From contig OZ010786.1 of NCBI GenBank assembly GCA_963932465.1, positions 447,628,619 through 447,692,618 of the forward strand: a stretch of 64,000 bases of DNA, read 5' to 3'. The translations under genes and the position numbers were made by a program. Positions 1-12,528 of the stretch are shown piece after piece (position 1 is the stretch's first letter; every line of letters begins with the position of its first letter). The DNA is from Maratus speciosus (Eukaryota; Arthropoda; Arachnida; Araneae; Salticidae). The notes below the pieces were generated by a model that ran no database searches, was not told the DNA's origin, and saw only the letters and a list, made by a program, of their open reading frames with translations.

Positions 1-1554
1 TCTATTGAAACCAATATTATGAACGTATCATCATATTTTTTAAATTAAGTTCAATTTAAATATGATAACTGTTACACCATTTTAAAGACAACTTTTGGTA
101 AAATTCAACACTTTTTAGGATTTTAAAATTAAAGCATTATTTGAACTTTTATGAAAGACAAAGCGATTCATAAATACCACTTCATATCAACCAAAATGTA
201 AAACTCCTCTTTGGTATCTGTAATCCATTAATATAAAATATTTCCTATTTTACAATTAATGTTTAACAAATTGTAATTTCGGATTCAGAGGTAATTGTAG
301 CTACCGTTTACTGCTAATTTGTTTTTCAACAGTAGATATTGTCATGTCCATTATTTTACTGTTTTACTTTTTTCTTTACAAATTTAAAATACATTTTACT
401 TAGTATTTCAAAGCTATTACATTTAGAATTTTAAATAATTAGAAATGTAAAATTACTTATTTAATAAAATAATAGTAGTAAAATTTAAGAAACATCCTTA
501 TTCCTTATTAGAAAAAGGGGAATATAATACCAAAGAAAAGTAGATTAGACTCTATACAGTTTTATCGTAAAATTTGTACAGATATAAGCGAAAATAGTTA
601 TTTGTTTCGGAATTATGACTTATATCAACTTATGTTTAAAAATTAAGCTTTTGGGACTAGCGGAATATAGAAATTTTAACAAACTTTGAAATTTTCAAAG
701 CGGACACCTAATTTTGACATCATAATTGGATTCATCGCATATTTTGCCATCGAATACCAAGTGAGAAACCGACCGGCGGATAAGTTAAGGAATTCTGCAG
801 ATATGAAACTTTCAATACATAATGTTAAATTCAGTTTTAATAGTTGTAAAACAAACTGCTATGCGGGTGAATTTTTTCTACATAATTGAGTAACTAAACG
901 AGGTAATGAGCTATATTTTTGGATTTACATGTTTGATGCCTCTAATATGTAATTTCAATAAAAAATTAGTTAATTCCAACAAGAAGTTTCCGGGTTATGC
1001 TCAGAAAACTACCCGCATTGCAGTTTTGTTTGCAACTCTTAAAAATGAATATAACAAAAAGTTAAAAATTTTACATCTCATAATTTCTAAACATGTTCAA
1101 TAAATCACTCTCCATTCGGTAACAAAGGTAAAATGTACCGAAGAATGCCAATATCATGTTTAAATTAGGTTTTCGTATAAAAAAATTCAGTTTGTTGAGG
1201 TTAAAATATATATACGATCCCTTGAGTTTATTTTTAGCAAAAATTGAATGTAGTTTAATTTCCAATCGATTGGTAATTTTCATATTTTTTTCCAGAAGAA
1301 TTTTAAAATAGAGATGTAAAAATAATCTTTTTGGGCCTGACAGTATATATAAACGAGCGCACAAAAAAGCATACATTAAATATATGTCTTGAGATAATAT
1401 TTTTGGGAGCGATGTAGGATGGACATGGAATGTTTTGAATTGCCTACATTGTGAATTATTCATTACAAAACTACACTTTTTGTTACTAAAGTTTTTATAC
1501 GTATTTTATTTTGAAATATAAGGCATTCTAAAATTACTGCATTTTATTTCAAAT
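1..1554. other. AT-rich sequence without recognisable gene
   Basis: No coding signal, RNA gene or bounded mobile element is visible. Open frames here reach at most about 130 codons, have low-complexity lysine/asparagine/phenylalanine composition and match no family I know. The segment around 400-540 contains phrases faintly like the 360-bp repeat that starts at about 1555, so it may be a more decayed part of that array. This is inference. Confidence 0.5.
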
Positions 1555-2116
1555 TATACGTTATGCATACTAAAATTCTATTTTTATGCTCAAACATGGT
1601 TTATGAAGCTTCTATTGAAAAATGAAAACATTTAATTTTTAGCATTCCTTATTCCCTTAGAGATATTATGGAACGTCAAGTAACAAAAACTTTAAAATTC
1701 TTTTAAATCTTCATTTATTTTTATTGGTGCATTAGAAAAGCACGTACATTTTATTAAATTCTTATATCTAACATTTTTACAGCTTATATAACAGCTGCCA
1801 ACTTAATATCCCTATCTCTCTCCATTTAAACGAATTCTTTATAAAATACGAACAAAAATCCAAAACATTTATGTCGTTCTTTAATCTTAAGTTTCCGTTT
1901 CTGGTACATAAATATATGTTACACGTACCAAAATTATATTTTTATGCTCAAACATGTTTTAAGAAGCTATCATGTGAAAAATGAAAACATTTAATTTTGA
2001 TATCTCTAATTCCCGAAGAGATGTTATGGAATGTCACGGAAGAAAAAAATTTAAAATTATTTTAAACCTTTCTTTATTTACACTAACTCCCTTAGAGCTT
2101 AAATTACACAGCCAAA

Positions 2117-2631
2117 TTAACCCTTAAATGCCGGGTGTTGCTTTTCGGCAACATACCCAATTTAGGCTCTAAAATACTATTAGAATAATATTGAAGCTAT
2201 AATGCCTAATGTTGCCAATAAAATGCATTCTGAAAATATTATAAAATCGATTTTGAACATGTAGATGGCAACACTTGTGCTGTTTAAGAATAAAGATAGA
2301 TTTATTTTTTCAATTGATGCCACTTGTTCTTTTTTATTTGTTTAGAAGCTTGCGAAATAACCTATTTTGTTCTTCAGTGAGTAAGAAAAATTTATTTCTT
2401 ATTATAGTTCCTAAAATTCTTGTTTGTTTAATATTATAGAATTTTATTAAGGAATTTTTTTTAAAATTAAAGACCAGTATTACCGATTAGTAACAAATTG
2501 TTTTTTAGCCGTAAACCATACTTAAAACAAAATATGATTTTTTAAAGTATTTTTCAATGATTTATTTAAAAAAGGAAAGCCGAAAAGCATTATTACAATG
2601 ATTTTTGAAAAATCAGGCATTTAAGGGTTAA
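2117..2631. mobile_element. piggyBac-like MITE with TTAA flanks
   Basis: The element starts TTAACCCTTAAATGCC and ends GGCATTTAAGGGTTAA, a 16-base perfect inverted end that includes the TTAA target. It lies inside the 360-bp array. The paralogous unit at 4366-4380 reads GCCAAATTAATACCGCT, with one TTAA where this copy has the element between two TTAAs. TTAA targeting with CCC/GGG ends is the classic piggyBac signature. The 515-bp body has no transposase. Internally it has hairpins around GGTGTTGC and TGTTGCC. Confidence 0.88.
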
Positions 2632-3242
2632 TGCCGCTATCTCTTCTCTCTAAATTAATTCTTTATAAAATAACAACAATAATCAAACATAATCCAATAA
2701 ACCAATGTAAATAATGATCCAAATCATTTAACTAGTTCTTTAATCTGAAGTGTCTGTTTCTCTTACTTAAATAGACGTTACACATACTAAAATTCTATTT
2801 TTATGCTCAAGCAGGGTTTATGAATCGATCAACTAAAAAATGAAAAAAATTAATTTCAGAAATTCTTATTCTATCATAGATATTATGAAACATCATGTAA
2901 GAAAAAGTTTAAATTATTTTAAATCTTCCCTTATTTTTTATTTCTACAGTAGCAAAGCACGTATATTTTATTAAGTTCGGAAACCACTAACATCTTCAGA
3001 GTTTATAAAACAGTTACTAAAATAATATCGTTATCTCTTTGCCTGTAAATGATTACTTTATAAAATAAGAACAAAGATACAAAACATTTATCTTGTTCTT
3101 TAATCAGAAGTGACCATTTCTGGTACGCAAATATACGTTACGCGTATCGAAATTCTATTTTTATGCCCAAACCTATTTTATAAAGATATCAAAGTGAAAA
3201 GAAAAGCATTTAATTTTAACATCCTTTATTCCTTTAGCGATA

Positions 3243-3492
3243 CACTGTAGAAAAAAACGGACTAAAAAACGGAAATACTATTGGCAATCTAGACGCCAGT
3301 ACTATTTCCGTTTTTTTTTTTTTTTTACGGGAATTTTTACCTATAAATTACAGAAAATTTCCCGTTTTTCTGATTAAAAACGGAAATTTTCCTGTAATTT
3401 ATGGGTTAAAATTTTCGTAAAAAAAACGGAAATAGTACTGGCGTCTAGATTGCCAGTAGTATTTCCATTTTTTAGTCCGTTTTTTTACAGTG
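3243..3492. mobile_element. Palindromic CACTGTA MITE, TA target
   Basis: This 250-bp element is a near-complete palindrome flanked by TA. The left arm carries GGCAATCTAGACGCCAGTAC and the right arm its mirror GTACTGGCGTCTAGATTGCC. Ends are CACTGTAGAAAAAA and TTTTTTTACAGTG. It interrupts a 360-bp repeat unit. Neighbouring units read GAGATATTATGG at the matching place, which fits insertion at TA. It has no coding capacity. The ends and TA target suggest a Tc1/mariner-type mobiliser, but that is inference. Confidence 0.85.
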
Positions 3493-3741
3493 TATTATTA
3501 AACGACACCGAAGAAAGCGTTAAAATTATTTTAAATCATCCTTTATTTTTAATTGGTACTCTAGCAAAGCACGTATATTTTATTAAATTCTGAGACAGTT
3601 TACATCTTTACAACTTATATAACAGCTACCAAAATAGTATTTCTATCTACCCCCCGCTATATGAATTCTACATAAAATAAAAACATCACCCAAAATATTT
3701 ATCTCGTCTTTAGTGTCCGTTTCCGGTACGTAGATATATAG

Positions 3742-4110
3742 CTAACCCACAAGAAAAGTGACACATCTCAACAAAAGTAAATTTCACAGGAGAGGCAAAA
3801 AAAATTTGATGATTTTACTGCAACATGAAATTATAGCGTTTAGCTCTACATGGAAGACTAAAAACGTGCATAAAAGCATAAAACCCTTAAGAATAAAGAC
3901 GTTGGATAAGGTTTGGTGGATTGGGTAATTTTACTTCCCACACAAGCCTCTTCAGTGGTCACAAATGGACATATAGCGTAATAAAGTAATTTTCCGTATA
4001 ACTACACTTATGAAACCTTTTGTGTAGCAAGACGACCTATGACAGACCTATTAGTGGAAACGCAAAATTAATTTCTGCGAGATACGTCACTTTTGTTGCG
4101 GATGAGCGAT
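3742..4110. other. Unrelated segment replacing about one satellite unit
   Basis: This stretch does not resemble the 360-bp repeat on either side but is close to one unit in length. Expected anchor spacing is about 362 bp and the observed gap is about 364 bp. It could be an extremely diverged unit, a replacement by unequal exchange, or an insertion whose ends I cannot see. No inverted ends were found. Confidence 0.35.
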
Positions 4111-5450
4111 ATGTTACGCAAGCTAAAATTCTATTTTTATGCTCAACAATGGTTCATGAACCTTTCAACGAAAATATTAAAACATTTAATTTCAACAATC
4201 CTTATTCCATTAAAGGTTTCATGGAGCGTTACGTAAGAAAAACTTATTATTTTAAAGCTGCCATTATTTTGTATTGGTACATTAAAAAACAAAAACAAAA
4301 AAAAAACAACTATATTTTATTAGATTCTGAGACCGCAAACATCTTTACACCTTATATAACAGCTGCCAAATTAATACCGCTAACTGTTTCTCTCTCTAAA
4401 TGAATTCTTTATAAAATAAGAACAAAGATCCAAAATATTTGTCTCATTCTTTAATCTGAAGTGTCAGTTTCTCGTACGCAAATATGCGTTACACATATTA
4501 AATTTATTTTTAATATTCAAAAATGGGTCATGAACCTATCAACTAAAATATTAAAACATTTAATTTCGACAATCCTTATTCCCTTAAAAATTTTAAGCAA
4601 CGTTATTTAAGAAAAAAATTAAGAGTATTTTAAATGTTACTCTATTTTTTATTTGTACATTAAAAAGAACATATTATTATTGTTATATTATTGTCATATT
4701 ATTATTATTATTGTACAGTTAAAAGAACACAAAAACTCGGACAGCATAGGGCGCAGAGCTACGAAATTTGGCACACGGTTTGCCATCAGGGGACCGATGA
4801 ACGATTGAACACAAAAACCATGAACACAAAAAAATCGAAAATTTTAAATGGATTTTTTAAAAATGTTTTTGACTTTTTTATGTTCAACCCGTAATCGCGC
4901 GATTTCTAAGCAATGTGAGATATACATATTACGTACGCCACGCTGCAATAGTAAGAAGCTGTAGCGTTTATTACGATAATTCTTTTACCTCACATGCAAA
5001 TAATTAGAGATTATTTAACTGCGCTTAATTATTCCCTTTAAAAAAAAGTAAAGAAAAATACTTTATCACAAATATTAACAAAACTTTTAATTCTATTTAT
5101 TTACTTATTCCAAAGATATTGTTTTACCGTCTGCTGTCATAGCAAAATGATAAATTAAATATCATTAAAAAAATGCACAGTAGTAGAGAAATATTTTTCT
5201 AAATAGAATAGTGTTTTTAATTTTGGTTTTAGAATTCGAGAATTGCTGTGCGTAGAACGATTTGAACAGCTAGTATTTTATTCAATTTTGAAACCACTAA
5301 CATATTTACAGCTTATATAACATCTGCGAAATTAATGTCCCTAACTATCTCTCTCTCTAAATGAATTCTTTATAAAATAAGAACAAAGATCCAAAACATT
5401 TATCTCGTTCTTTAATCTGAAGTGTCCATATCTCGTACTCATGAAGATGT

Positions 5451-6536
5451 AAAAATTATTTCCTCTCATTTTTCTGGTGAAATGCCAATTTTTGTAGCCA
5501 TGGAAACATTTGGCAATGCACCTCTGAAGGTCGTAGACACAGAAAAAAGCAAAAAAGCACGCCAATGGATTGGATTCCGAATAAATATAGCTTTTTAAAA
5601 AGTCGAAATTTTTATTTTCACGGATTAATTTACGTAGGAAAACTCTTCGTGTTTGTAATAAATAAAATAAAATGGAGGCAATTGAACTTTATGAGTTTTT
5701 GTAAACAAGTATTGCTTGAATTGGTATTTTTTTCCCTCTAAGCAAGGATTTGGTTGACTATATTGGATTTTTTACAGCAAATCTTGGCAATATCTCCGAA
5801 GAAAAAATACATAAATCCATTCAAAAATGAATAGAATGAATCCGAAAATAGAACTTGTCGAATGTCAAATTTTAGCTGTAGTATTGGTTTGAATTCAAAA
5901 ATTCCGTGTGTTATTAAGAACACTATTTTATTAGGGATATACAATCTAAATGCGGAAAATCTCAAACGGAATGTCTTATGTGGAGAATTTTTTTCTCAAA
6001 TCTTTCGAAAATTAAACATGTTTTAAAAAAATCGAAATTATTTTTCACGGACTAGTTTTCATTGCAAACCGTGCCTGTTTTTATTATATAAAATAAAATA
6101 GATGCAATTAAAATTTACGATTTTTTATAAACAAGTATTGCTTCTATTGAGATTTTATTTTATTTTTTCCTTTATATGTTTTTATGTGTTAAATTGACAT
6201 ATTTATTTATTATAAAATAAAACTTGTGATGCTTGCATGAAAAATTAAAAAAATCTGTGTTTTAAAAAAGCAGATAAATTAAAATAAAATATTTTAAAAT
6301 GCACTAAAAGAATGGTTAAACAAAAATTTCAAAAAGCCTATTATTACACCACAAAGTACTTTTTCAAATCTATGTGGAAGGATTTTTAGAAGAAAGTAAC
6401 ATGAAAAGTCAAAGAAATCGAAGTGTTTTTTTTTTTTATTTATTTCTTTACAGTTTTATTTTTTAATTTATTCCTTGTTACATGACTGCGTAAAAAATGT
6501 TACGTATCTTTTTTTTTCTTTTTCTTAACTAAATAA
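5451..6536. repeat. Pair of ~150-bp direct repeats in AT-rich sequence
   Basis: About 5590-5735 and 6020-6165 share, in the same order, a poly-A/TCGAAAT phrase, TTTTCACGGA, AATAAAATAAAAT(A/G)GA, GCAATT and AAACAAGTATTGCTT. This is a diverged local duplication with a period of about 430 bp. The rest is AT-rich without a supported gene. From about 6340 the sequence matches the tandem unit seen again at 8265. Confidence 0.6.
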
Positions 6537-6561
6537 CAGGGTTCCTTGAATTTTCAGACCA

Positions 6562-7382
6562 CACTGTAAAAAAAAAAAAAAAAAAAATGGTAACGTTCCA
6601 TGTAAAATCCAGGAACGTTTCGCCTTTTCTCAGGTTTTCAGAATAATTTTGCTCTTTCCTGTGAAATTCTGGTTTTCTTATCTGAAACGTTCCTGAACAA
6701 AAATTGGAAACAGCAAAACGCTGCGGCCGCCATTTATTAATTTTTTGCTATAATCCGTTGCTCACGCGCGAGTGTCGAAAACGAATTCCTTAAATGAATG
6801 TAAAAAAACAATATGGAATGCAAATAAATCAATAGACGACATACTCCTTTACGTCTCTATTGTCAAGACAATTCAGATGAAAATACAATACCTCTGTGAC
6901 ATCGCCAAGAGATTATCTCTCGTACTTGTCTGTGGAATGTTTAACGAGCAGACCGTGTAAAAAAATACACCTATGTTTTGCATCTCCATTAACCAGGGGA
7001 CCATCAAACATGATTCTCACCGATTTTGATTAATTTAAAGTATGTTTTAGAGTTCTTATCTCTAATTATTCTTGTGAAAGGATTTCTTCAAATGGGCCTT
7101 AGATTTTCAGAAATTAGATGCCGAGGTTTAGCATACGATTCAAATACCCATTAGTTTGCAGCTCTCAACGTGTCTTTCGTGGTGTGGACGCAGAAAGCTC
7201 GCACGCCACCCGTACGGCCCGAGTTCGATGCTACCTCTTGACTTTTTTTTCTTTTTTAATTAATTTTATATTTTAACACTTTATTACAATTTGATTAAAC
7301 TTTTATATATATTTGATACTTTGAATTGCTGCAAATTTGAATTTTTTTTTTATTTTCGGAAAAAATATACAATTACGTTTAC

Positions 7383-7415
<33 letters not shown>

Positions 7416-7929
7416 CGTGAAAATTTATATGTATTTTATCTAACTTGTAAACTAACATAATTACTGACGAAAATCCAAAATATTTTATGTCTCGATTTTT
7501 TTCTAATTATTATTTACATTTATATATTTTTATATTTTAAGCAAAGTTCAGAAGCAATATATCATATATATATTTACTTTATTGAATTTTAACTGAAAAT
7601 TTATTTTTTCGTGTAAATTATAAATAATAATTTTGATGTCAATTTCAAAATATTTTTTCATTCTAACAAATAATGATAGTAAAGAGAAAATTGTCAACTG
7701 GAAATGTAAAAATCGTCTGCGGATCCCGTATGCTGTGAAATGTCATTAATGTTTTGCTGTCAACAGAAATATTCCTGGTATTTCGCAGGAAACTTACTGG
7801 CATTTCTGTAGAAAGTTTTTAACATATACAGTAAAGTTCCAGTCATTTTCAAGAAATGTTTCTTGGAAATAATGGGCAACTCAGCTGCCCATTTTTTCCC
7901 AGGAACGTTGCGGAATTTTTTTTACAGTG
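6562..7929. mobile_element. 1.37-kb CACTGTA element nested in the hAT-like MITE
   Basis: The left end is CACTGTA followed by about 20 A, then TGGTAACGTTCC. The right end is GGAACGTTGCGG, a T tract, then ACAGTG. Inverted subterminal motifs around AACGTTCC lie on both sides. The right part (7740-7929) is full of short palindromes such as GGGCAACTCAGCTGCCC. The interior is AT-rich with long T tracts (7386-7415) and carries a tRNA-like segment at 7180-7231. There is no transposase. Clear TA flanks are missing. Confidence 0.65.
7150..7250 (+). repeat. tRNA-derived Pol III promoter (SINE-head-like)
   Basis: An A-box-like TGGTGTGGACG (7180-7190, 10 of 11 consensus positions) is followed 32 bases later by a B box GTTCGATGC (7223-7231, full match to GWTCRANNC), then a run of eight T from about 7242 that could terminate Pol III. 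GC content is well above the surroundings. The T arm does not pair properly, so this is not a functional tRNA. A tRNA pseudogene or truncated SINE head carried by the surrounding element is the likely reading. Confidence 0.5.
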
Positions 7930-9884
7930 CAAGAAATTATTCGATACCAGTATTTTTATATAGAAAATCTCTACTTAAATAAGGTGGAATTTCGCGCGTT
8001 TAAACTATATTTAGTTTCTAAAAAAAAATACTGATATTACGCCTTGAAAATAACGGTACCTGTACGAACCCTGAATAAAGTAAAATATAAGTGAACACAG
8101 TAACACTTTAAGAAACTAATTCATCAAAATATAAAAGTACTACATGAATATAATACTTTTCCTAAAAAAAAAAAGGTCTTCATATCTATAATAATATAAG
8201 TAATTCAAAAATTATTTAGAATTTTGTAGTTGAATACGTCACTAGTTCATTGCATTAGAAACAGAGTGGTCCTTTTCAAATCTGTGTGGAGGGAAGGATT
8301 TTTAAAAGAAAGTTCATGAAAAATCAAAGAAATAGAAGTGATTTTTTTTTCTTTACTATTTTATTTTTTAATTTATTCCTCGTTACATGACCGACGTAAA
8401 AAATGCCACGTATCTTTTTTTTTCTTTTTCTTAACAAAATTAAGTAAAATACGTATGAACACAATAACAGTATAAGAAATGAATTCATCAAAACATAAAA
8501 GTACTGATTAAATATAATATTTTTCCTAAAAAAGCGCTCCATATCTATAATAATATAAGTAATTCAAAAAGTATTCTGAATTTTGTAGTTGAATACGTAA
8601 CTAGTCATTGCATTAGAATCACAAAGAGTGGTCAAAGAACTTTGTACTATGTTTCCAACAATTGCACACGCCCACCCTTTCTTAGTAATTAAAACCACTT
8701 TTTTGAAATCGTCGGCTGGTCTGTTGCCAAATTGAGATATTAATATAGTTCGAAAACCTCTTTTGATGTTATCTTAAAATAAGATAAAAGCAAGCTATTC
8801 TCATATTTAAAATACGCTAAATAGATTTTAGGAATTTGGGACAAATTATATCTTTAGATCTCGTAGTATTATTTTAAATCGACCAAACTTGCACCTGTAT
8901 GGCGTTAAAATATTTGTTTAAAAAATAATTTTTATCTTATTCTTAATACAATTCTAGCATTGTATGTTGAAATTATACGTTAATAATATTTATTAGTTAA
9001 AATTCTGTAAGGGTGTTTATAAAAACATTTACTTAAAAAAGTTATCACATAGAAAAATAAATTAAGTTCTTATGGAAACACAAAACGTGAAAACTGAATG
9101 TATCTTTTAAAAATTAATTAAAAATAATATTTAATATTTGTTACTAGTCAAATTTAAGTTGAATATGTAATGCTCCATGAAGCAGATATACCATATTACA
9201 AAAACATACATTACCTCGGAATTTAAGAATGTGTTAGAAATACAGCGAAAAATGCACTATACAAAAGAATTTTAGATTTTCCAAGAGAATAAATAGGTTC
9301 GTTACTCTAGGAACACATATATTGGTCAAAGACCTTTGTATTGTGATTTCGACAGCCCCTCCACCCCCCACCCCCTCCCACACACACACACTATAATTTC
9401 CTACTAATTAAAACAGCATTTGAAATCGGCTACTGGTCTATTGCCAAATGCAGAAAATTATATAGTTCACAAAATCTTCTTTATAATGTCTTATAATGGG
9501 AATAGCGATAATGCCTCTCAGGTTCGAAGTAGCCGAAAAAACATGGGTTTTGCGTTATGGATTTTTCTAGCATGAATTAATCCAATGTGCATAAGTGTGA
9601 AATTAAAACATTCGTTTTAAAATTTATTCCAGCAATTTTAACAGCTTAAAAAATGTTCTAACATAAATAATGTGCATGTAAAAACTACGCTAATAGTATC
9701 GCTTTAAAATCTGTAAAATGTTGATAGTAAATGTTTCATCGAAAAGTATTATATGGATGAAATTAATATCTATAATAAAATCGTTTGAACTTTAATTTTA
9801 GAAATAAAATCCTGAAAACAAATGTGTTTTATTTTGACTTTCAAATAATAGTAAATATTTAAATATAGCTAGCCAAATTACATC

Positions 9885-10452
9885 TTAACCCTTTATGACC
9901 CGACGGTACTTTAACCTTTAATCTACTGACGGTACTTATAAGTACCATTAAAATAATTTGTTATAAAATTTATTTAATACATCGGTTAGTTGTAACACAG
10001 TATAGAGACATCATGAGTTATAGACACATCATTTTATCTTGTTCGAAAAACATTACTGGTTACACAAAACAAAAATAATTTTAAAAGGATGATTTCTTTT
10101 GTCTTTGCATCTTTCCAGCTTTCTTGGCGTTGGGTGGGAGGGGGGGGATTTTTCAATTCGGAAATAATTCTATATTTCTATTGCAAGAACATTATATTTG
10201 TACATTTCCCAATTCTACAAAATACTAAGAAAGATATTTAAAATAAAAGATTTGAGTGGGGTTATAAACATTGCACAAAATTCTTATAAATACAAATTTA
10301 ATTAATCCTTCTAAATCCTTCAGTCCTTCTAAAATCCTTCTAAATTTATTGAAAGATTATGTAAATCTTCTAATATAGTTTAAATAATTCACGAAAAATG
10401 CTTTAGAAGATAAAATTTTCACGAATTTGTAATTCAGTACATAAAGGGTTAA
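9885..10452. mobile_element. Two nested TTAA (piggyBac-like) elements
   Basis: An inner element (9911-10452, 542 bp) begins TTAACCTTTAATCTACTGAC and ends GTACATAAAGGGTTAA; the ends are inverted apart from a few bases. It appears inserted in an older element whose start TTAACCCTTTATGACCCGAC lies at 9885 and whose sequence would resume after 10452 with AGTACCACAG. The inner interior is copied at 21282-21763. No transposase is present. A related TTTATGACCCAACGGTAC phrase occurs alone at about 11378. Confidence 0.75.
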
Positions 10453-11534
10453 AGTACCACAGTTTTCTATCTCAATTAAAGCACACTCGTTGAATGCATT
10501 CGCATTGGTACTATTAGGAAACAATGGTAAACGCTTCTCTTGACCATCACTAGATAGCAATAGCAGTTGCAGTAAACTGAAAATTGTTCATGAAGCTATT
10601 TTGGTGCGAGTGAGTGTCAATTTTGCTTCAATTGTATTGTCTGACATGGTATCCTTAACTTTTGCTTGGAAACATTTTACATTTTAAAGCTAAGGCTATC
10701 ATGTTTTTTTTCTTGTTTCAAATATATCACTTGAAAATATGTTATACTAAAAAAAAATAATTTTCAGTTTTTTTACTTTACGAAGCACATTTCAAAGTGG
10801 TACTTTTGAATGCCGTCGAGACTACGTTGAAGAGGATTTTTACTTGGATTTTTATCGTTTGAATACATGTGTTGCATAAAAACGTATGTATTTATTAGGG
10901 ATGCGTGAGTGCGAGCAGGTGGATTTTGCATGACTTATGCATGACATTTGTGAATAATAAAGCAAATAAAAAAATAAATAAATAAAATAAAATAATAATA
11001 AAGCTATTTTTATCCTTTGAAAAAAATATTGTATTTTTATAAAGCAAAATGGAAAACATTTACAAATTAGAAAAAAAAAATATCTAAAAATATCTTTTAA
11101 CATTTTTATGAATCCTTTTAAGAAATTCTACAACTAAAAGTTTGGAAATTTCTTTTAGATATGCTTTCCATAACACGATAGTGTACAACTATAGAATATT
11201 CTTCTGAAAGCAGAATGTTTACTGAGGATGCACCAATAGCACCATTATCTAGTCATATATACGTTATAGATATATATACACTAGATATATGCATCCATAA
11301 GTCACATTAAAATAATAAGAAAAAAATTGGATGCTGTTTTTTTTTTTTTTTTTTTCAAGTCTCGATTTTTGTCCAAGATTTATGACCCAACGGTACTTTG
11401 TAGCTCTACATCAAGTAATTCGTCGTGCTTAACAAAAAAATAATCTTTTATTTTTACTGCGTGTATCTTCTAATGTATAGTAATGCAAGGAAAGGAAGTT
11501 TCGATGAGGTAGATTTTTTTAAATTCATAATTTG

Positions 11535-11874
11535 CACTGTAAAAAAACGACATTTTTACAGTACAAAGTACTGTTCATCTCGCGCACCAACTCGATCACA
11601 GTGAATGTAATGCATCTTTCTTTGGTGTCCTGACTATATTAACATGGAAAATACAGTAGTTGCGTAAAATTAACAGCACAATGTGCTGGCAATTTGGACG
11701 TCAGCAGTTTGTGATGGCGTCCAAATTGAAAAAAATTGCCAGCACATTGTGCTGTTAATTTTACGCAACTACTGTATTTTCCATGTTAATATAGTCAGGA
11801 AAACAAAGAAAGATACAGCACATTCACTGTGATCGAGTTTGTTCTGGCAAATTTACAGTGGTTATTTTACAGTG
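11535..11874. mobile_element. Palindromic CACTGT MITE, family B copy 1
   Basis: The 340-bp element has ends CACTGTAAAAAAACG and TTATTTTACAGTG. The arms carry GCCAGCACATTGTGCTG and CCATGTTAATATAGTCAGGA in inverted orientation around a short centre. It is homologous over its length to 22701-23045, which lies in the opposite orientation. It has no coding capacity. The immediate flanks (TTG and AGG) are not TA, so the target duplication is lost or different here. Confidence 0.85.
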
Positions 11875-12528
11875 AGGGATATCAAGCATTAATACTGTAC
11901 AATGTATTAAGCAATTTTATCTTAAGGCAACAGTTATATTATCGTGTAACATTTACTGATAAAAGTGCGCTATCCATTCGTGTTATTGAAAATTATAATG
12001 TATTTAGTCATTGCATCGTAACGCAACAATTATATTATCTTACAACTTTTACTGATAAAAATACGCTATCCATTCGCGTTTTTGAAAATTACATGAACAT
12101 TTCCAATAGTAAATTTAACAAGATCATTGCATTAGGAACGCAAAGGTGGTCAAAGAACATTGCACCGTGTCTTCAACAACCACGCACGCCCATCGTTTCT
12201 TAGTAATTAAAACAACTTTTTTCTGTAATCGGCTGCTGGTCTTTTGCCAAATGTAGATGTTAATATAGCTTGATAAACACCATTTCATGACATCTTATAA
12301 TGAGAATAAAGCAAGTGTTTTTCAGGTTTAAAATAAGTGAGAAAAGGTTTTAGGATTTTGAGAAAACTTGTTTGTTTAAATATTTCGTCATATTGTAAAT
12401 TAACCAAACGTACATCTGCATGATATTAAATAATTTGTTTAAACATATGTACAGTGAATTCCGGCGTAAAACGGTCTCTTGTGTATGACGCTTATCTAAA
12501 CTTAAATATTTCACTTTTTTTTCTTTTT

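Larger units (their letters stand above)
1555..5450 (+). repeat. Tandem array of a diverged ~360-bp repeat
   Basis: A phrase close to ATTCTATTTTTATGCTCAA recurs at 1575, 1933, 2792, 3152, 4128 and, degenerate, near 4501. After removing the two inserted elements (2117-2631 and 3243-3492) the spacings are about 358, 348, 360, 724 and 373 bp. Other shared phrases are CTTATATAACAGCTGCCAA and GAATTCTTTATAAAATA. A last partial copy lies at about 5285-5450. The double spacing between 3152 and 4128 contains an unrelated stretch (about 3742-4110) close to one unit long. The interval 4691-5280 holds other AT-rich sequence. No coding function is apparent. Confidence 0.85.
6537..8073. mobile_element. hAT-like MITE split by a nested element
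   Basis: The left end CAGGGTTCCTTGAA and right end CGTACGAACCCTG are inverted (CAGGGTTC). The right end continues inward with GCCTTGAAAATAA, mirroring the left TTCCTTGAATTTTC. CAGGGTTC ends are typical of hAT elements. Without the nested element (6562-7929) only about 170 bp remain, and that remainder folds on itself (CAGTATTTTTAT against AAAAAAATACTG). The flanks share AATAA but no clean 8-bp duplication. The homologous tandem unit at 8265-8450 lacks the element. Confidence 0.65.

Noticed and set aside
4020..4403. 127-codon plus-strand frame
   Set aside because: It lies mostly within a 360-bp repeat unit, while other units have stops in the same phase. Composition is low-complexity and shows no family resemblance.
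12440..12500. TACAGTGAATTCCGGCGTAA as a pogo-like left end
   Set aside because: No convincing inverted partner. CATTTGCCACGTTTGACGA near 13062 is only vaguely complementary.
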